Under the pieces are notes generated by a model. That model had not been told where the DNA came from. It searched no databases and saw only the letters and a list, made by a program, of their open reading frames with translations. A program made the translations under genes and the position numbers. 64,000 nucleotides of DNA from Lentzea albidocapillata subsp. violacea (lineage in GTDB: Bacteria > Actinomycetota > Actinomycetes > Mycobacteriales > Pseudonocardiaceae), in assembly GCF_900100275.1 (NCBI RefSeq), contig NZ_FNET01000017.1, forward strand, positions 86,917 through 150,916, read 5' to 3'. Below are positions 42,915 through 51,174 of this stretch, one piece after another; the first letter of the stretch is position 1; each line of letters opens with the position of its first letter.

Positions 42915-44297
42915 TCACGAAGTCTTCAGGATGGCATCGATCGCCTTGCCGAGCTGCGCGTACTTCTGCGTGTAGAGGACGGGAAAGACGCCGGGCGGGT
43001 CGGCCGGCCGGGCGGCGTCGGCGTAGTCCATCCCCAGGTTGCCGAACACGACGACGATGTACTCACGCTTGTCCTTGCCGGGCAACGACTTCACGATGCC
43101 CGCGTCGGACCCGGCGGTGGCGGTCCAGCCGGTCTTGTGCGCGAACGTCACCTCGGCGGCCTCGTTGCACGGACGCACGTCACGGTCGTAGACCGCGTCG
43201 CCGACCGTCACGGTGCCGTCCGGCTCGATCCAGCGTGATGGCACCTGCTGCGGGATGCCCTGCACCGGGTAGTCGCGCCCGCACCAGTTCGCTGTGGACA
43301 GCATCTCGTTGTGGCCCTGGGCCGCCAGCGTGTCCAGGAAGAACTTCCGTGACGACGGCGAAAGCTCGTTGGCGGTGACCGGCTTGCCCTCGTTCGTCGT
43401 CCACAGCACGTCCGCCCCGCCGTTGATCAGCAGCAGGAGCTTGGCGGTGTCGAGACCGCTCATGTTCGCGCCTCCCCAGCCGCCCCCGTTGCCGGGAATC
43501 GTCCCGGTGACCATCAGCGTCGGCATGCCCAGGTCCGCGAACGTCCGGTTGACCTGGTCCCACGCGTTCAGGTCGTGGAGCAGCTTCACCAACGCGCAGG
43601 TGGACTCGTTCTGCGACTTCGTGATCATCTCGTCGAAGTGCTGCCGGACCCTCTTCACCGACGGTCCGCCGCACGCCTCACGCGCCGGGCTGGGTTCGAA
43701 GACGTAATCGGCGTCGAGATCGATCCTGCCCAGATCCACCAGCCGCAGCACACCGAAGCCCACCAGCAGCTTGAGCACCGACGCCGGGTACGGCGAGGCG
43801 AAGTCGATCGGCGCGTGGTCTCTGCCCGGCAACACGTCCCGCGTGCCCACGCCGCCGTTGGTGTCCCACTCAGCGTCATCCCACCAGCGATAGCGGACCT
43901 GGTCGGTGGACAACGCCTGGGGCTGGACCGGCACAACCACGCCGTGCGGGTGCTGCGGGCTGAGCAACACGTTCGCCACCGCCGCCGGCCGTCCGGCGGC
44001 GTCGAGTTCGATGACCGCCACGTCCAGGTTCGGGGTCTGGTGCAACGGTGTGCCGCCGGGACGCGTCCGGGCCCGGCTCATCAGCTCGGCAGGCGGAGCG
44101 TCGTACTCCTCCTGCCTCGCCGGGCGCGTGCCAGGCTTCGGCGGGGTCAGGTCGATGACGTCCCTGAAGTTCTGCGCCACGACCGCTTCGCGCAGACGCT
44201 CGGCCAGCGGCGGGCCTTCCGCACCGGCCACCGGCGTCGTGGCGGCGGCCGTCACCGTGAGCGCCGTACACAACAGGCTGATCCGCTGGAGCTTCAT
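42915..44297 (-). CDS. Secreted serine hydrolase of the class A beta-lactamase/PBP fold
   Basis: 460 residues from an ATG at 44297, with a Sec signal peptide of ~26 residues ending 'TPVAGA'. The three active-site motifs are 'PASVLKLL' (SxxK), 'SQNESTC' (SxN) and 'HKTGWT' (KTG). The first ~190 residues before SxxK are an extra domain that plain beta-lactamases lack, and the whole is ~170 residues longer than a class A enzyme. It could be a D,D-peptidase or esterase rather than a resistance enzyme. A small open frame precedes it by ten bases. Confidence 0.82.
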   Translation of the reverse strand: MKLQRISLLCTALTVTAAATTPVAGAEGPPLAERLREAVVAQNFRDVIDLTPPKPGTRPARQEEYDAPPAELMSRARTRPGGTPLHQTPNLDVAVIELDAAGRPAAVANVLLSPQHPHGVVVPVQPQALSTDQVRYRWWDDAEWDTNGGVGTRDVLPGRDHAPIDFASPYPASVLKLLVGFGVLRLVDLGRIDLDADYVFEPSPAREACGGPSVKRVRQHFDEMITKSQNESTCALVKLLHDLNAWDQVNRTFADLGMPTLMVTGTIPGNGGGWGGANMSGLDTAKLLLLINGGADVLWTTNEGKPVTANELSPSSRKFFLDTLAAQGHNEMLSTANWCGRDYPVQGIPQQVPSRWIEPDGTVTVGDAVYDRDVRPCNEAAEVTFAHKTGWTATAGSDAGIVKSLPGKDKREYIVVVFGNLGMDYADAARPADPPGVFPVLYTQKYAQLGKAIDAILKTS

Positions 44298-44306
44298 CCC
44301 GGCCCG

Positions 44307-44489
44307 CTACATCGGACGTCGATGGCTCGGCGGACCGGCCGGATCGAGCGAACCGGTCACGGCGCTGCCGCAGGCGGGCAGCACGTCGTCGGTTTCACCT
44401 GGCCACTGCGGAACTTGCGCACCTCTCGCGGGTGTGTCCACGTACTTGGCGTAGAGCTCGTCGAAGATCGGTGTCCTGGTCATGCGCAC
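44307..44489 (-). CDS. Small hypothetical protein upstream of the serine hydrolase
   Basis: Up to 60 residues from ATG at 44489 (or 44483), beginning 'MTRTPIFDELYAKYVDTPAR'. The stop lies 10 bases before the hydrolase ATG, which suggests a transcript start or short upstream cistron. No strong ribosome site is visible and no family is recognised. Confidence 0.4.
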   Translation of the reverse strand: MRMTRTPIFDELYAKYVDTPARGAQVPQWPGETDDVLPACGSAVTGSLDPAGPPSHRRPM

Positions 44490-44601
44490 AATGGTGATGA
44501 GGCGAGATCACAGATCAGAAAAAAACGGGCCTAAACCGCTAGAACGGGTGATCCCGGCATTACCCGGAAACCCTTGTGGCGCAACAACAATCGGATACGC
44601 A

Positions 44602-44638
44602 CGAAGCGCCCTGCTGCCAGTGGCAGCCGGGCGCTTCG
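44602..44638. terminator. Long GC hairpin in the 44490-44758 gap
   Basis: CGAAGCGCCC (44602-44611) pairs with GGGCGCTTCG (44629-44638), with an inner stem GCTGCC/GGCAGC around AGT. The gap otherwise shows nothing. It probably terminates the secreted-protein gene at 44759-45070 (-). Confidence 0.7.
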
Positions 44639-44758
44639 CGAGATACAGGTTGTCCAGACCATCAACACCACGTGCGGGCCGCGTCAGGCGTACCGGCCCC
44701 CGAAGTGATCAACCGGTAGGAGCCAGTTCGTCGCCGACTTCACGTGATGTGCCGCGAG

Positions 44759-45070
44759 TCAGCGGTCCGAGTCGTCCCCGTGGTGGTGGTGGTGGTGCTC
44801 GATGTCGAGATCGGGGTTCGTGCACGGTCCGCTGTCGTTGTTGGAGAAGAGCGGCACCGCGATGACGTTCACGTCCACGTGGCAGACGTTGATGTCGCTG
44901 AGCAGCTCGGAGTCTTCCATGTTCACGAGGCCGACCTGGTGGTCGTGCTCGTACTTCGTGGCGAGATCCATCATGTCATCCATCGCGCCGCCCTGAGTCG
45001 CGAAAGCGGGCGTGCCCATCATCAGAAAACCCGCGCCAAGAGCGGCCACGGCAAATGCCTTCTTCAGCAT
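44759..45070 (-). CDS. Small secreted protein, His-rich C-terminus (paralogue A)
   Basis: 103 residues from an ATG at 45068-45070 with GGAG upstream. A signal peptide ('MLKKAFAVAALGAGFLMMG', cleavage near AFA) is followed by a ~50-residue core 'QVGLVNMEDSELLSDINVCH' leading to 'DVNVIAVPLFSNNDSGPC' and a tail with six consecutive His. The core with two Cys is shared with the neighbouring gene. The pattern is loosely like rodlin/chaplin-type surface proteins of actinomycetes, but I cannot name the family. The His run could bind metal. Confidence 0.75.
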   Translation of the reverse strand: MLKKAFAVAALGAGFLMMGTPAFATQGGAMDDMMDLATKYEHDHQVGLVNMEDSELLSDINVCHVDVNVIAVPLFSNNDSGPCTNPDLDIEHHHHHHGDDSDR

Positions 45071-45122
45071 GACGATTTCTCCTAAGAGCCAGTCGTTGAT
45101 CTGCACGTGCAACAAAGAGAGG

Positions 45123-45152
45123 AACGGAGCCGGCACCCTGTGCCGAACTCCG
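45123..45152 (-). terminator. Hairpin between the two small secreted-protein genes
   Basis: CGGAG..GGCAC (45125-45136) pairs with GTGCC..CTCCG (45140-45152) around CCT, after the stop of paralogue B; suggests separate transcripts. Confidence 0.5.
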
Positions 45153-45199
45153 CTCCCCACGAAAGAACGGCGCGCCGCCGCAGCGTGCGCCGCCTTACG

Positions 45200-45436
45200 T
45201 CACTTGTCGTCGGGGTTGGCGCACAGGCCGCTGTCGTTGTCCGACAGCACCGGCACCGCGATGACGTTGACGTCGATGAAGCAGGCGTTCAGATCGCTGA
45301 CGACCTCGGAGTCGTTCAGGTCGGCAACGCCGACCTGGTCCGTGATGTCCAGCTCAGGGGAATCGGCCAGCGCGGTGGAACCAAAACCGAGGAATGCGCC
45401 CGCGATAGCGACGGCCGCCCCTGCCTTCTTCAGCAC
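45200..45436 (-). CDS. Small secreted protein (paralogue B)
   Basis: 78 residues from a GTG at 45434-45436, six bases after AAGGAG; longer frames upstream have no ribosome site. A signal peptide ('LKKAGAAVAIAGAFLGFG', cleavage after ALA) precedes 'DQVGVADLNDSEVVSDLNAC' and 'DVNVIAVPVLSDNDSGLC'. The core is clearly homologous to the protein at 44759-45070, and the pair arose by tandem duplication. It lacks the His-rich tail. Confidence 0.78.
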   Translation of the reverse strand: MLKKAGAAVAIAGAFLGFGSTALADSPELDITDQVGVADLNDSEVVSDLNACFIDVNVIAVPVLSDNDSGLCANPDDK

Positions 45437-45969
45437 AGAAATCTCCTTGTTTGACCTGTCAACAAAAGGTTTGCTTCGGCAACATGCCAGCCGGAAGTCC
45501 GACAGGACCGTATCCAAACAATCGGAGAAGACCAAATTAGCAATCACGCGATGGTGTGAACACCGCAGCCGCGCATCACACCATCGGGTGATGCTCCAAT
45601 ATTGATGTTTAGAACAATCTCATCGGATGAGCAGGGCAGAATCCGCGTATTCCACGTCCGCATCCTGCTATGGGGTGAATGCCCGCCCGCCCGGCGCCCG
45701 AGTCTCGGCCCAGTGATCAGCAGGGCCCTTGCCCCGGCGGGCTCGCTACCACGCTTGAACAGCGCTTCGTCTCGCATCGAGCGAACCTCCGAAGCGGTGG
45801 CACGCGCCCGTCACCTGGCTCTGGACCAGCGCACGGGTGCACAGCGCAGGAGTGCGCACCCTTGTCGCCGGCGCCGAGAAGCAATACGGTCGCTCTATTC
45901 CACCGGAGTTTGGTCGAGTTGAGCCGGCAGCTCGGAGTCGCGCTGGAGACCGAGGATGCGGCCGGGCGA
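45437..45969. other. 533-bp region upstream of the glycosyltransferase
   Basis: No convincing gene. A perfect inverted repeat ATGGTGTGA (45551-45559)/TCACACCAT (45576-45584) may be an operator for the secreted-protein genes or the + strand transcript. The glycosyltransferase frame stays open upstream to 45679, but the protein family starts at the chosen ATG. Confidence 0.45.
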
Positions 45970-47082
45970 ATGCGAATAGCGATGGTGTCAGTACAGGCAG
46001 GCCCACACCCTGAAAGCGCGGCGCAGGCCGCGCACGTCGCGGAGCTGTGCGCGGGATTGAGCGCTTCGGGACATGAGCTGGTCGTCTACACCCGGCGTGA
46101 CGATTCCACGTCACCGACAGCTCTCTGCTCCGACGACGGTTACGACATCGTGCGTGTTCCCGCCGGACCGGCGCGCGCACTCGCGGAGAACGAGGTCGTA
46201 GGCCATCTCGGTGATTTCGCCGAGTTTCTCGCCGAGCAGTGGCAGACGCGACCTCCGGACGTGGTGCACTCGCATCACTGGACGTCCGGGCTGGTATCGG
46301 TAATCGGCGCGCATCGCTTTCGGATTCCGGTGGTGCACTCCTATCACGGGTTCGGCGAGACCGAGGTGGAACAGCGCTCCGACGCCGAGGCGCTAATCGC
46401 GCGCCGGGCGGCGTGGATCACGGCGACGAGTTCCGCGGAAGCGGCGCAGCTGTGGCAGGTGGGCGTGCGGCGCACCCAGGTGTCCGTGGTTCCCAGCGGT
46501 GTGAACTCGGATTTCTTCGACCCGGAAGGTCCGGCCGCCGTCCACGATGGACGAATGCGCGTCGCGGTTGCCGGAGAACTGGCTTCGGGTACCAGCTCTC
46601 TGGCACTGGATGCCGTCGTGTCCACTGTGGATCATATCGAGCTGGTGGACGCGAACGCGGTTCCGCGCACCGACCGGCCGGCGATGTTGAGGTCAGCCGA
46701 CGTCGCGGTGTGCGCACCGGCCGTCGAAAGGTACGGCACCGCGGCACTTGAGGCGATGGCCTGCGGTGTCCCGGTGGTGGCCACGGCGGTCGGTGCGCTG
46801 AGCGACATCGTGCTGCCGGACGTGACCGGCCTGCTGGTCCAGCCGCAGGACGGCCGACGGCTGGCGCAGTCGCTGAAAGCGTTGCTGGCCGACGAAACGC
46901 GACGGGAGCAGTTCGGCATCGCCGCCCGCGACCGCGTGCTGGGCCGGTACTCACGAAGCCGGCTGGCGAAGGAGGCGATGGCCGTGTACGAGCGCGCCAC
47001 GCTGGCGGAGCCACCCGCGAAGGCACACCGTCCACGAAGGCCAGCCGCAACGGCCGGCCTTCCCGCTCGAACCCGGCCGTGA
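45970..47082 (+). CDS. Glycosyltransferase family 4 protein
   Basis: 370 residues from the ATG at 45970 ('MRIAMVSVQAG'), the usual GT4 beginning. A TTG at 45910 after GGAG is an alternative that adds a 20-residue leader. The GT-B donor-site motif is 'VERYGTAALEAMACGVPVVA' (E-x7-E), with 'VVHSHHWTSGLVS' in the acceptor lobe and 'VSVVPSGVNSDFF' typical of sucrose-phosphate-synthase-like and MshA-like enzymes. It transfers a sugar from a nucleotide donor; the acceptor is not predictable. No neighbour is linked to it. The C-terminus ends in an Arg/Pro-rich tail. Confidence 0.85.
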   Translation: MRIAMVSVQAGPHPESAAQAAHVAELCAGLSASGHELVVYTRRDDSTSPTALCSDDGYDIVRVPAGPARALAENEVVGHLGDFAEFLAEQWQTRPPDVVHSHHWTSGLVSVIGAHRFRIPVVHSYHGFGETEVEQRSDAEALIARRAAWITATSSAEAAQLWQVGVRRTQVSVVPSGVNSDFFDPEGPAAVHDGRMRVAVAGELASGTSSLALDAVVSTVDHIELVDANAVPRTDRPAMLRSADVAVCAPAVERYGTAALEAMACGVPVVATAVGALSDIVLPDVTGLLVQPQDGRRLAQSLKALLADETRREQFGIAARDRVLGRYSRSRLAKEAMAVYERATLAEPPAKAHRPRRPAATAGLPARTRP

Positions 47083-47102
47083 ACTCGGGCACAGGTCGCC
47101 CG

Positions 47103-47292
47103 CTCACCCACCGTCCACAGTGGTGCCTGACGACGCTCCGGTCGTCCGCTCACCAACCCGTCCACAGCGGTGCCTCACGACGCGCTGGTCGCTCGCCCAC
47201 CAACCCGTCCACAGCGGTGCCTGACGACGCGCCGGTCGCCTGCCCACCCACCCGTCCACAGTGGAGCATGACGACGCTCCGGTGGCGCGCTC
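47103..47292. repeat. Four tandem copies of a 47-bp repeat
   Basis: GTCCACAG recurs at 47113, 47160, 47207 and 47254, an exact 47-base period. The copies share CACC..CCGTCCACAGYGGTGCCT followed by ACGACGC..CGGTCG with point differences. The period is not a multiple of three, so it is not coding. Nothing else is seen in the 221-bp gap between the glycosyltransferase and the DUF5682 gene. Confidence 0.85.
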
Positions 47293-47303
47293 CGACAACC
47301 GAA

Positions 47304-50024
47304 TCAGGTGGCCAGCAGCGCCTCCAGTGCCACCGCGGTGTCCGGATGACGGCTCAGCAGCACCGCCCCGCCCGGCGCGGCCTGCCAGGAACCCCCGCAG
47401 CCCAGCAGGTCCGCCACCGCGTCACAGGTCGCCGGATGAGCGGCCAGCAGTGCGAGGCCGGTTCCGGACGTCGTGCGCGCCGCGAGCGGTGCGGGCTGGT
47501 CGAGCCAGGGCGGGACCCACTCGTCGAGCGCGGGGAGCCGGCCGGGGAACAGCCGGCCTGCCTCCCGGATGAGCAGCGGGACGAACTGCGCGCCACGGGA
47601 ACGCAGGGTGCTGATCAGGGTGGGCAGCCACGGCAGCAGCAGCGGGTCCGGCAGGTGAGCGAACGCGTTGGACATCGTCTCCACCACGAAGTCCACCAGG
47701 CTCGGCACCGGGTCGAGGGCGTGCACGAAACCGCTCAGGTAGCGCGGATAGCTCGGCAGCGACAGCGGGTTGCCCAGCAGGTCGTCGCACCGGACGCGCA
47801 GTTCGGCCCGGGACAGGCGGCCGAGGTGGACCCGGGCGGCCCACAGCAGGGCCACCTTCGCCGGCTCTTCCGGGTGGGACTGGGCCACCGCGAGTTCCAG
47901 CTGGGTACGGTCGCAGCCCAGGGACAGGGCCAGGGACTCCATGCTGAACAGGAAGCCGAGCATGGCGGCCACCTGGTCGACGCCTGCTTCCTCGTCGGTG
48001 AACGCCGTCGGCAGCAGGGTGCAGTAGTGGGCGTAGCCGGTGCGGACGAAGGACTCGATCCATTGCGGTAGAACGGGTTCGTTCGTGCGGTAGTAGGCGA
48101 GCAGGCGGCGGGACCGGCGCAGGACCTCCGGCGCGCCGTCCACCGTGCGTTCGCCGGCCAGCACCTCCAGCGCTCGGGTGCCCAGGTCGCCCGCCAGGCG
48201 TGGGCTGTGCAGGTAGCGGACGGCGTCCTCGACGGCTTCGAGGACGCTCGCCGTGGTGGCCTGCGGGTCGTAGGCGCTGCGGCGGAGGCGTTGTTCCACG
48301 ACCTGTTCGACGCTGACGCCCTCGTAGCCCAGTTCGATGAGGGCCCGCTGGTGGGTGCCGAGGGCGAGGTCCCACGACTCCTGGATCGGGCGTTCGCCCA
48401 GCTTCCGCTCGCCCATGATCGGACGGGCGGCGCCGCGTGGCAGCAGGTAGCGCAGCATCCACAGCAGGTTCGAGCAGGGTTCGAGCTCCGGCCGGGAGGC
48501 GATGTCGAGCAAGGCGCGCTGTACGCCGCGCTGCTGGAGCTTGAGGTCGAGCGGGGCGAGGCGGTCGTGCACGTCGCGGGCCAGGGGTGGCAGCGCGTCG
48601 TAGCCGACCTGGCCGATGCGGTCCCCGCCCATCATGATCTCGACCAGGCGCCCGACGTCCCGGCGTCCGGGGACGACGTCCTTCTCGATGCAGGTGACAG
48701 CGGCGTCCTGGAAGTCGTACGGCGTCGGCCGGGCCCGGTCACGCATGCCCGCCAGCAGGATCGAGGTCTCGAAGACCGCGATGGCGTCGGCGGTGGAGGC
48801 CAGATAGCCGTTGCGGCGGGCCGCGCGCACGATCTCCACGGACCAGCCGAGCAGCTCGGCCTCGTCGAGCCGGTCCAGCACCGGCGAACGGCGCAGGAAG
48901 CCGGAAAGCTGGTCGGCCGCGGCGAGTTCCGGGCCCGGACCGGGCAGCGCCGCGGGCTTGCGGGCCTTCTTCCCACCGGCCTGCCCGGCGAGCTGGCACG
49001 GGGTCACCCTGGTGCGCCGCAGGTTCTTCGCCCACTCGGTGGCCGCGATCGACACCGAGCCCGCCGCGAGGCCGAACTGCGCCTCGATCGCCGCGTGGCT
49101 CGACGGGATCAGGCCGTGCTGCCACACCGTCGCGCTGCGCGGGCTGATCACGAAGCCGTCGCTGCCGTCGACGCCGAACTCCGCGACCCGGCTGGCCGCG
49201 TGGAAGGCGCCACAGACGTACAGGCAGTCCGCCGGGTCCGCACCGCTGACGGCCAGGTGCTCGCGCATCCGCGTCCACATGTACCGCTCACGGTCCTCGT
49301 CGACCCGTACCCGGCGCGGATCGCCGGGGGCGAGCCGCCGGAACAGGCTGCCGATCAGGAACATCACCTGGCGGTAGGTGTCGTGGTCGCTGTCGCCGAG
49401 CGGGAGCTCGACGTACTGGTGCCACCACTCCGACCAGTGCCGCACCTTGCCGTGGTGCAGCAGGTACTCCTCCAGCTCGGCGAAGCGCGGCCGCAGATCA
49501 CCGATCTCCACGCCGACCGCGTCGCCGTGCAGTGCGTCCTCGTCCGCCGGTCTGGTCTCCGGTGGCTGCCACTGGAACACGTGGTCCGAGGAACGGTCCA
49601 CCAGGACCAGCTCGACCCCCGGTGTGTCCAGCGCGTAGGCGATCGCCTGGTACTCCGCGGACGCCTCGGTGATCGGCGCGACCACCGACAGCGGCGCCCA
49701 CTCGGCCGGGAACCCGTCGACCTCGCTGGAGAACGCCTGCACCGCAACGGGAAGACGGCAGTTGCGCAGCTCGGTGAGCAGCGGCGCCATGTCCTCGCAG
49801 AGCTCCAGGTAGATCACCTTGGGCTGCTTGTCCCGCAACCGGCGGGCCATGGCCACCGCGGAGGCCGGGGAGTGGTGGCAGACCGGGAAGATCTCCAGCG
49901 GTTCGGAGACCGCGCGGTCCACGTCGTCGACCATGCCGAGCAGGATGCCCTCCAGGGCACCGGGTCCGTCGGCGAAGGTCGTCGCGGCCTGCTGCAGCTG
50001 CGTGCGCAGCGACTCGAAGCTCAC
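47304..50024 (-). CDS. DUF5682 family protein of a MoxR/vWA operon
   Basis: 906 residues from a GTG at 50022-50024 that overlaps the MoxR stop (GTGA). It opens with 'EIFPVCHHSPASAVAMARRL' and 'PKVIYLELCEDMAPLLTEL', the DUF5682 signature; a Rossmann-like N-terminal half with His residues ('YVCGAFHAASRVAEFG') precedes a long helical C-terminal half. Biochemical function is unknown. In many bacteria this family is encoded with a MoxR ATPase, a vWA protein and a SWIM protein, an arrangement I compare with E. coli yehLMPQ. Last gene of the operon. Confidence 0.82.
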   Translation of the reverse strand: MSFESLRTQLQQAATTFADGPGALEGILLGMVDDVDRAVSEPLEIFPVCHHSPASAVAMARRLRDKQPKVIYLELCEDMAPLLTELRNCRLPVAVQAFSSEVDGFPAEWAPLSVVAPITEASAEYQAIAYALDTPGVELVLVDRSSDHVFQWQPPETRPADEDALHGDAVGVEIGDLRPRFAELEEYLLHHGKVRHWSEWWHQYVELPLGDSDHDTYRQVMFLIGSLFRRLAPGDPRRVRVDEDRERYMWTRMREHLAVSGADPADCLYVCGAFHAASRVAEFGVDGSDGFVISPRSATVWQHGLIPSSHAAIEAQFGLAAGSVSIAATEWAKNLRRTRVTPCQLAGQAGGKKARKPAALPGPGPELAAADQLSGFLRRSPVLDRLDEAELLGWSVEIVRAARRNGYLASTADAIAVFETSILLAGMRDRARPTPYDFQDAAVTCIEKDVVPGRRDVGRLVEIMMGGDRIGQVGYDALPPLARDVHDRLAPLDLKLQQRGVQRALLDIASRPELEPCSNLLWMLRYLLPRGAARPIMGERKLGERPIQESWDLALGTHQRALIELGYEGVSVEQVVEQRLRRSAYDPQATTASVLEAVEDAVRYLHSPRLAGDLGTRALEVLAGERTVDGAPEVLRRSRRLLAYYRTNEPVLPQWIESFVRTGYAHYCTLLPTAFTDEEAGVDQVAAMLGFLFSMESLALSLGCDRTQLELAVAQSHPEEPAKVALLWAARVHLGRLSRAELRVRCDDLLGNPLSLPSYPRYLSGFVHALDPVPSLVDFVVETMSNAFAHLPDPLLLPWLPTLISTLRSRGAQFVPLLIREAGRLFPGRLPALDEWVPPWLDQPAPLAARTTSGTGLALLAAHPATCDAVADLLGCGGSWQAAPGGAVLLSRHPDTAVALEALLAT

Positions 50025-51133
50025 GAGAGGGTGGCGATCGTGTCGCGGCCGCCGGCCAGGAACTCCGGCCACAGCCCGCCCTCGTCCTTGCCCCGCGGCT
50101 CGACCACGCCGTGCAGGTACTTGTTCATGATCGCCAGGTCCTCTGGCGCCCGCCGTGACAGCGACCCCACCAGCGAGGAGCCGAGCGAGCGCGCGGTCAG
50201 CTCCCGCTCGCCGAAGAAGTTGCTGTGCAGGATGGCGTCCTCCAGCACACCGATCTGCTCCGCGGTGGACAACGCGGACTCCAGCTTCTCGTCGTCGCTG
50301 CCCGCCGCCGCCGATGCCGCGCGCAGGTCGGCGAAGCTGCGCAGCAGCACGTCCAGCAGGGTCGGCGGCACGTCCAGCTCGATCTGGTGCCGGCGCAGCA
50401 GTTCCTCTGTCCGGAACCGGACGATCTCGGCCTCGCTCTTCTTGTTCGTCACCACCGGGATGCGCACGAAGTTGAACCGCCGCTTCAGCGCCGAGGACAG
50501 GTCGTTGACGCCGCGGTCGCGGCTGTTCGCGGTGGCGATGATCGAGAAACCGGGCTGGGCGAAGACGATGTTGTCGGTGTCCAGCTCCGGCACCGAGACG
50601 TACTTCTCGGACAGGATGGAGATCAGCGCGTCCTGGACGTCGCTGGTGGAGCGGGTCAGTTCCTCGAACCGGCCGATGGTGCCGGACTCCATCGCGTTCA
50701 TGATCGGCGACGGGATCATCGACTCGCGGGACTGCCCCTTGGCGATCACCATCGACACGTTCCACGAGTACTTGATGTGGTCCTCGGTGGTGCCGGCGGT
50801 GCCCTGCACCACCTGGGTGGAGTTGCGGGAGATGGCGGCGGCCAGCAGTTCGGCCAGCCAGCTCTTGCCGGTGCCGGGGTCGCCGATGAGCAGCAGACCG
50901 CGGTCGGACGCCAGCGTCACGATGGCGCGTTCGACGATGCTGCGGTCGCCGAACCACTTCTGCGCGATCTCCCGGTCCAGGCCGTCGGACCGCTCGGCGC
51001 CCAGGACGAACAGCCGGATCATCTTCGGCGACAACCGCCAGGAGAACGGCTTGGGGTTGTCGTCGACGGACTCCAGCCAGTCCAGTTCCTCGGCGTACTT
51101 GAGCTCGGCGGGGGCGCGCAACAGGTCGGACAT
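50021..51133 (-). CDS. MoxR-type AAA+ ATPase (YehL-like)
   Basis: 370 residues from an ATG at 51131-51133. Walker A 'LLLIGDPGTGKSWLAELLAA' near residue 85, 'GTTEDHIKYSWNVSM' insert, Walker B region 'ALISILSEKYVSVPEL', sensor 1 'IATANSRDRGVNDLSSALKR' with the arginine finger 'RRFNFVRIP'. It is a MoxR chaperone-type ATPase that should act on the vWA protein encoded just upstream (42 bp gap). It differs from the MoxR at 4683-5717 in length and motifs, so they are not recent duplicates. Confidence 0.9.
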   Translation of the reverse strand: MSDLLRAPAELKYAEELDWLESVDDNPKPFSWRLSPKMIRLFVLGAERSDGLDREIAQKWFGDRSIVERAIVTLASDRGLLLIGDPGTGKSWLAELLAAAISRNSTQVVQGTAGTTEDHIKYSWNVSMVIAKGQSRESMIPSPIMNAMESGTIGRFEELTRSTSDVQDALISILSEKYVSVPELDTDNIVFAQPGFSIIATANSRDRGVNDLSSALKRRFNFVRIPVVTNKKSEAEIVRFRTEELLRRHQIELDVPPTLLDVLLRSFADLRAASAAAGSDDEKLESALSTAEQIGVLEDAILHSNFFGERELTARSLGSSLVGSLSRRAPEDLAIMNKYLHGVVEPRGKDEGGLWPEFLAGGRDTIATLS

Positions 51134-51174
51134 GTCTTCGTGGTGCCTTTCGGGGAAGTCGGCAGGGACAGAAG

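Noticed and set aside
42915..44297. Antibiotic-resistance beta-lactamase
   Set aside because: The three motifs are there, but the long extra N-terminal domain and total length are unlike class A resistance enzymes; only the fold is claimed.
47103..47292. Possible CRISPR array
   Set aside because: The four 47-bp units are contiguous; there are no unique spacers between repeats and no cas genes nearby.
47104..47298. A 64-codon minus-strand frame in the repeat
   Set aside because: The 47-bp period shifts the frame between units, so the repeat is not selected for coding.
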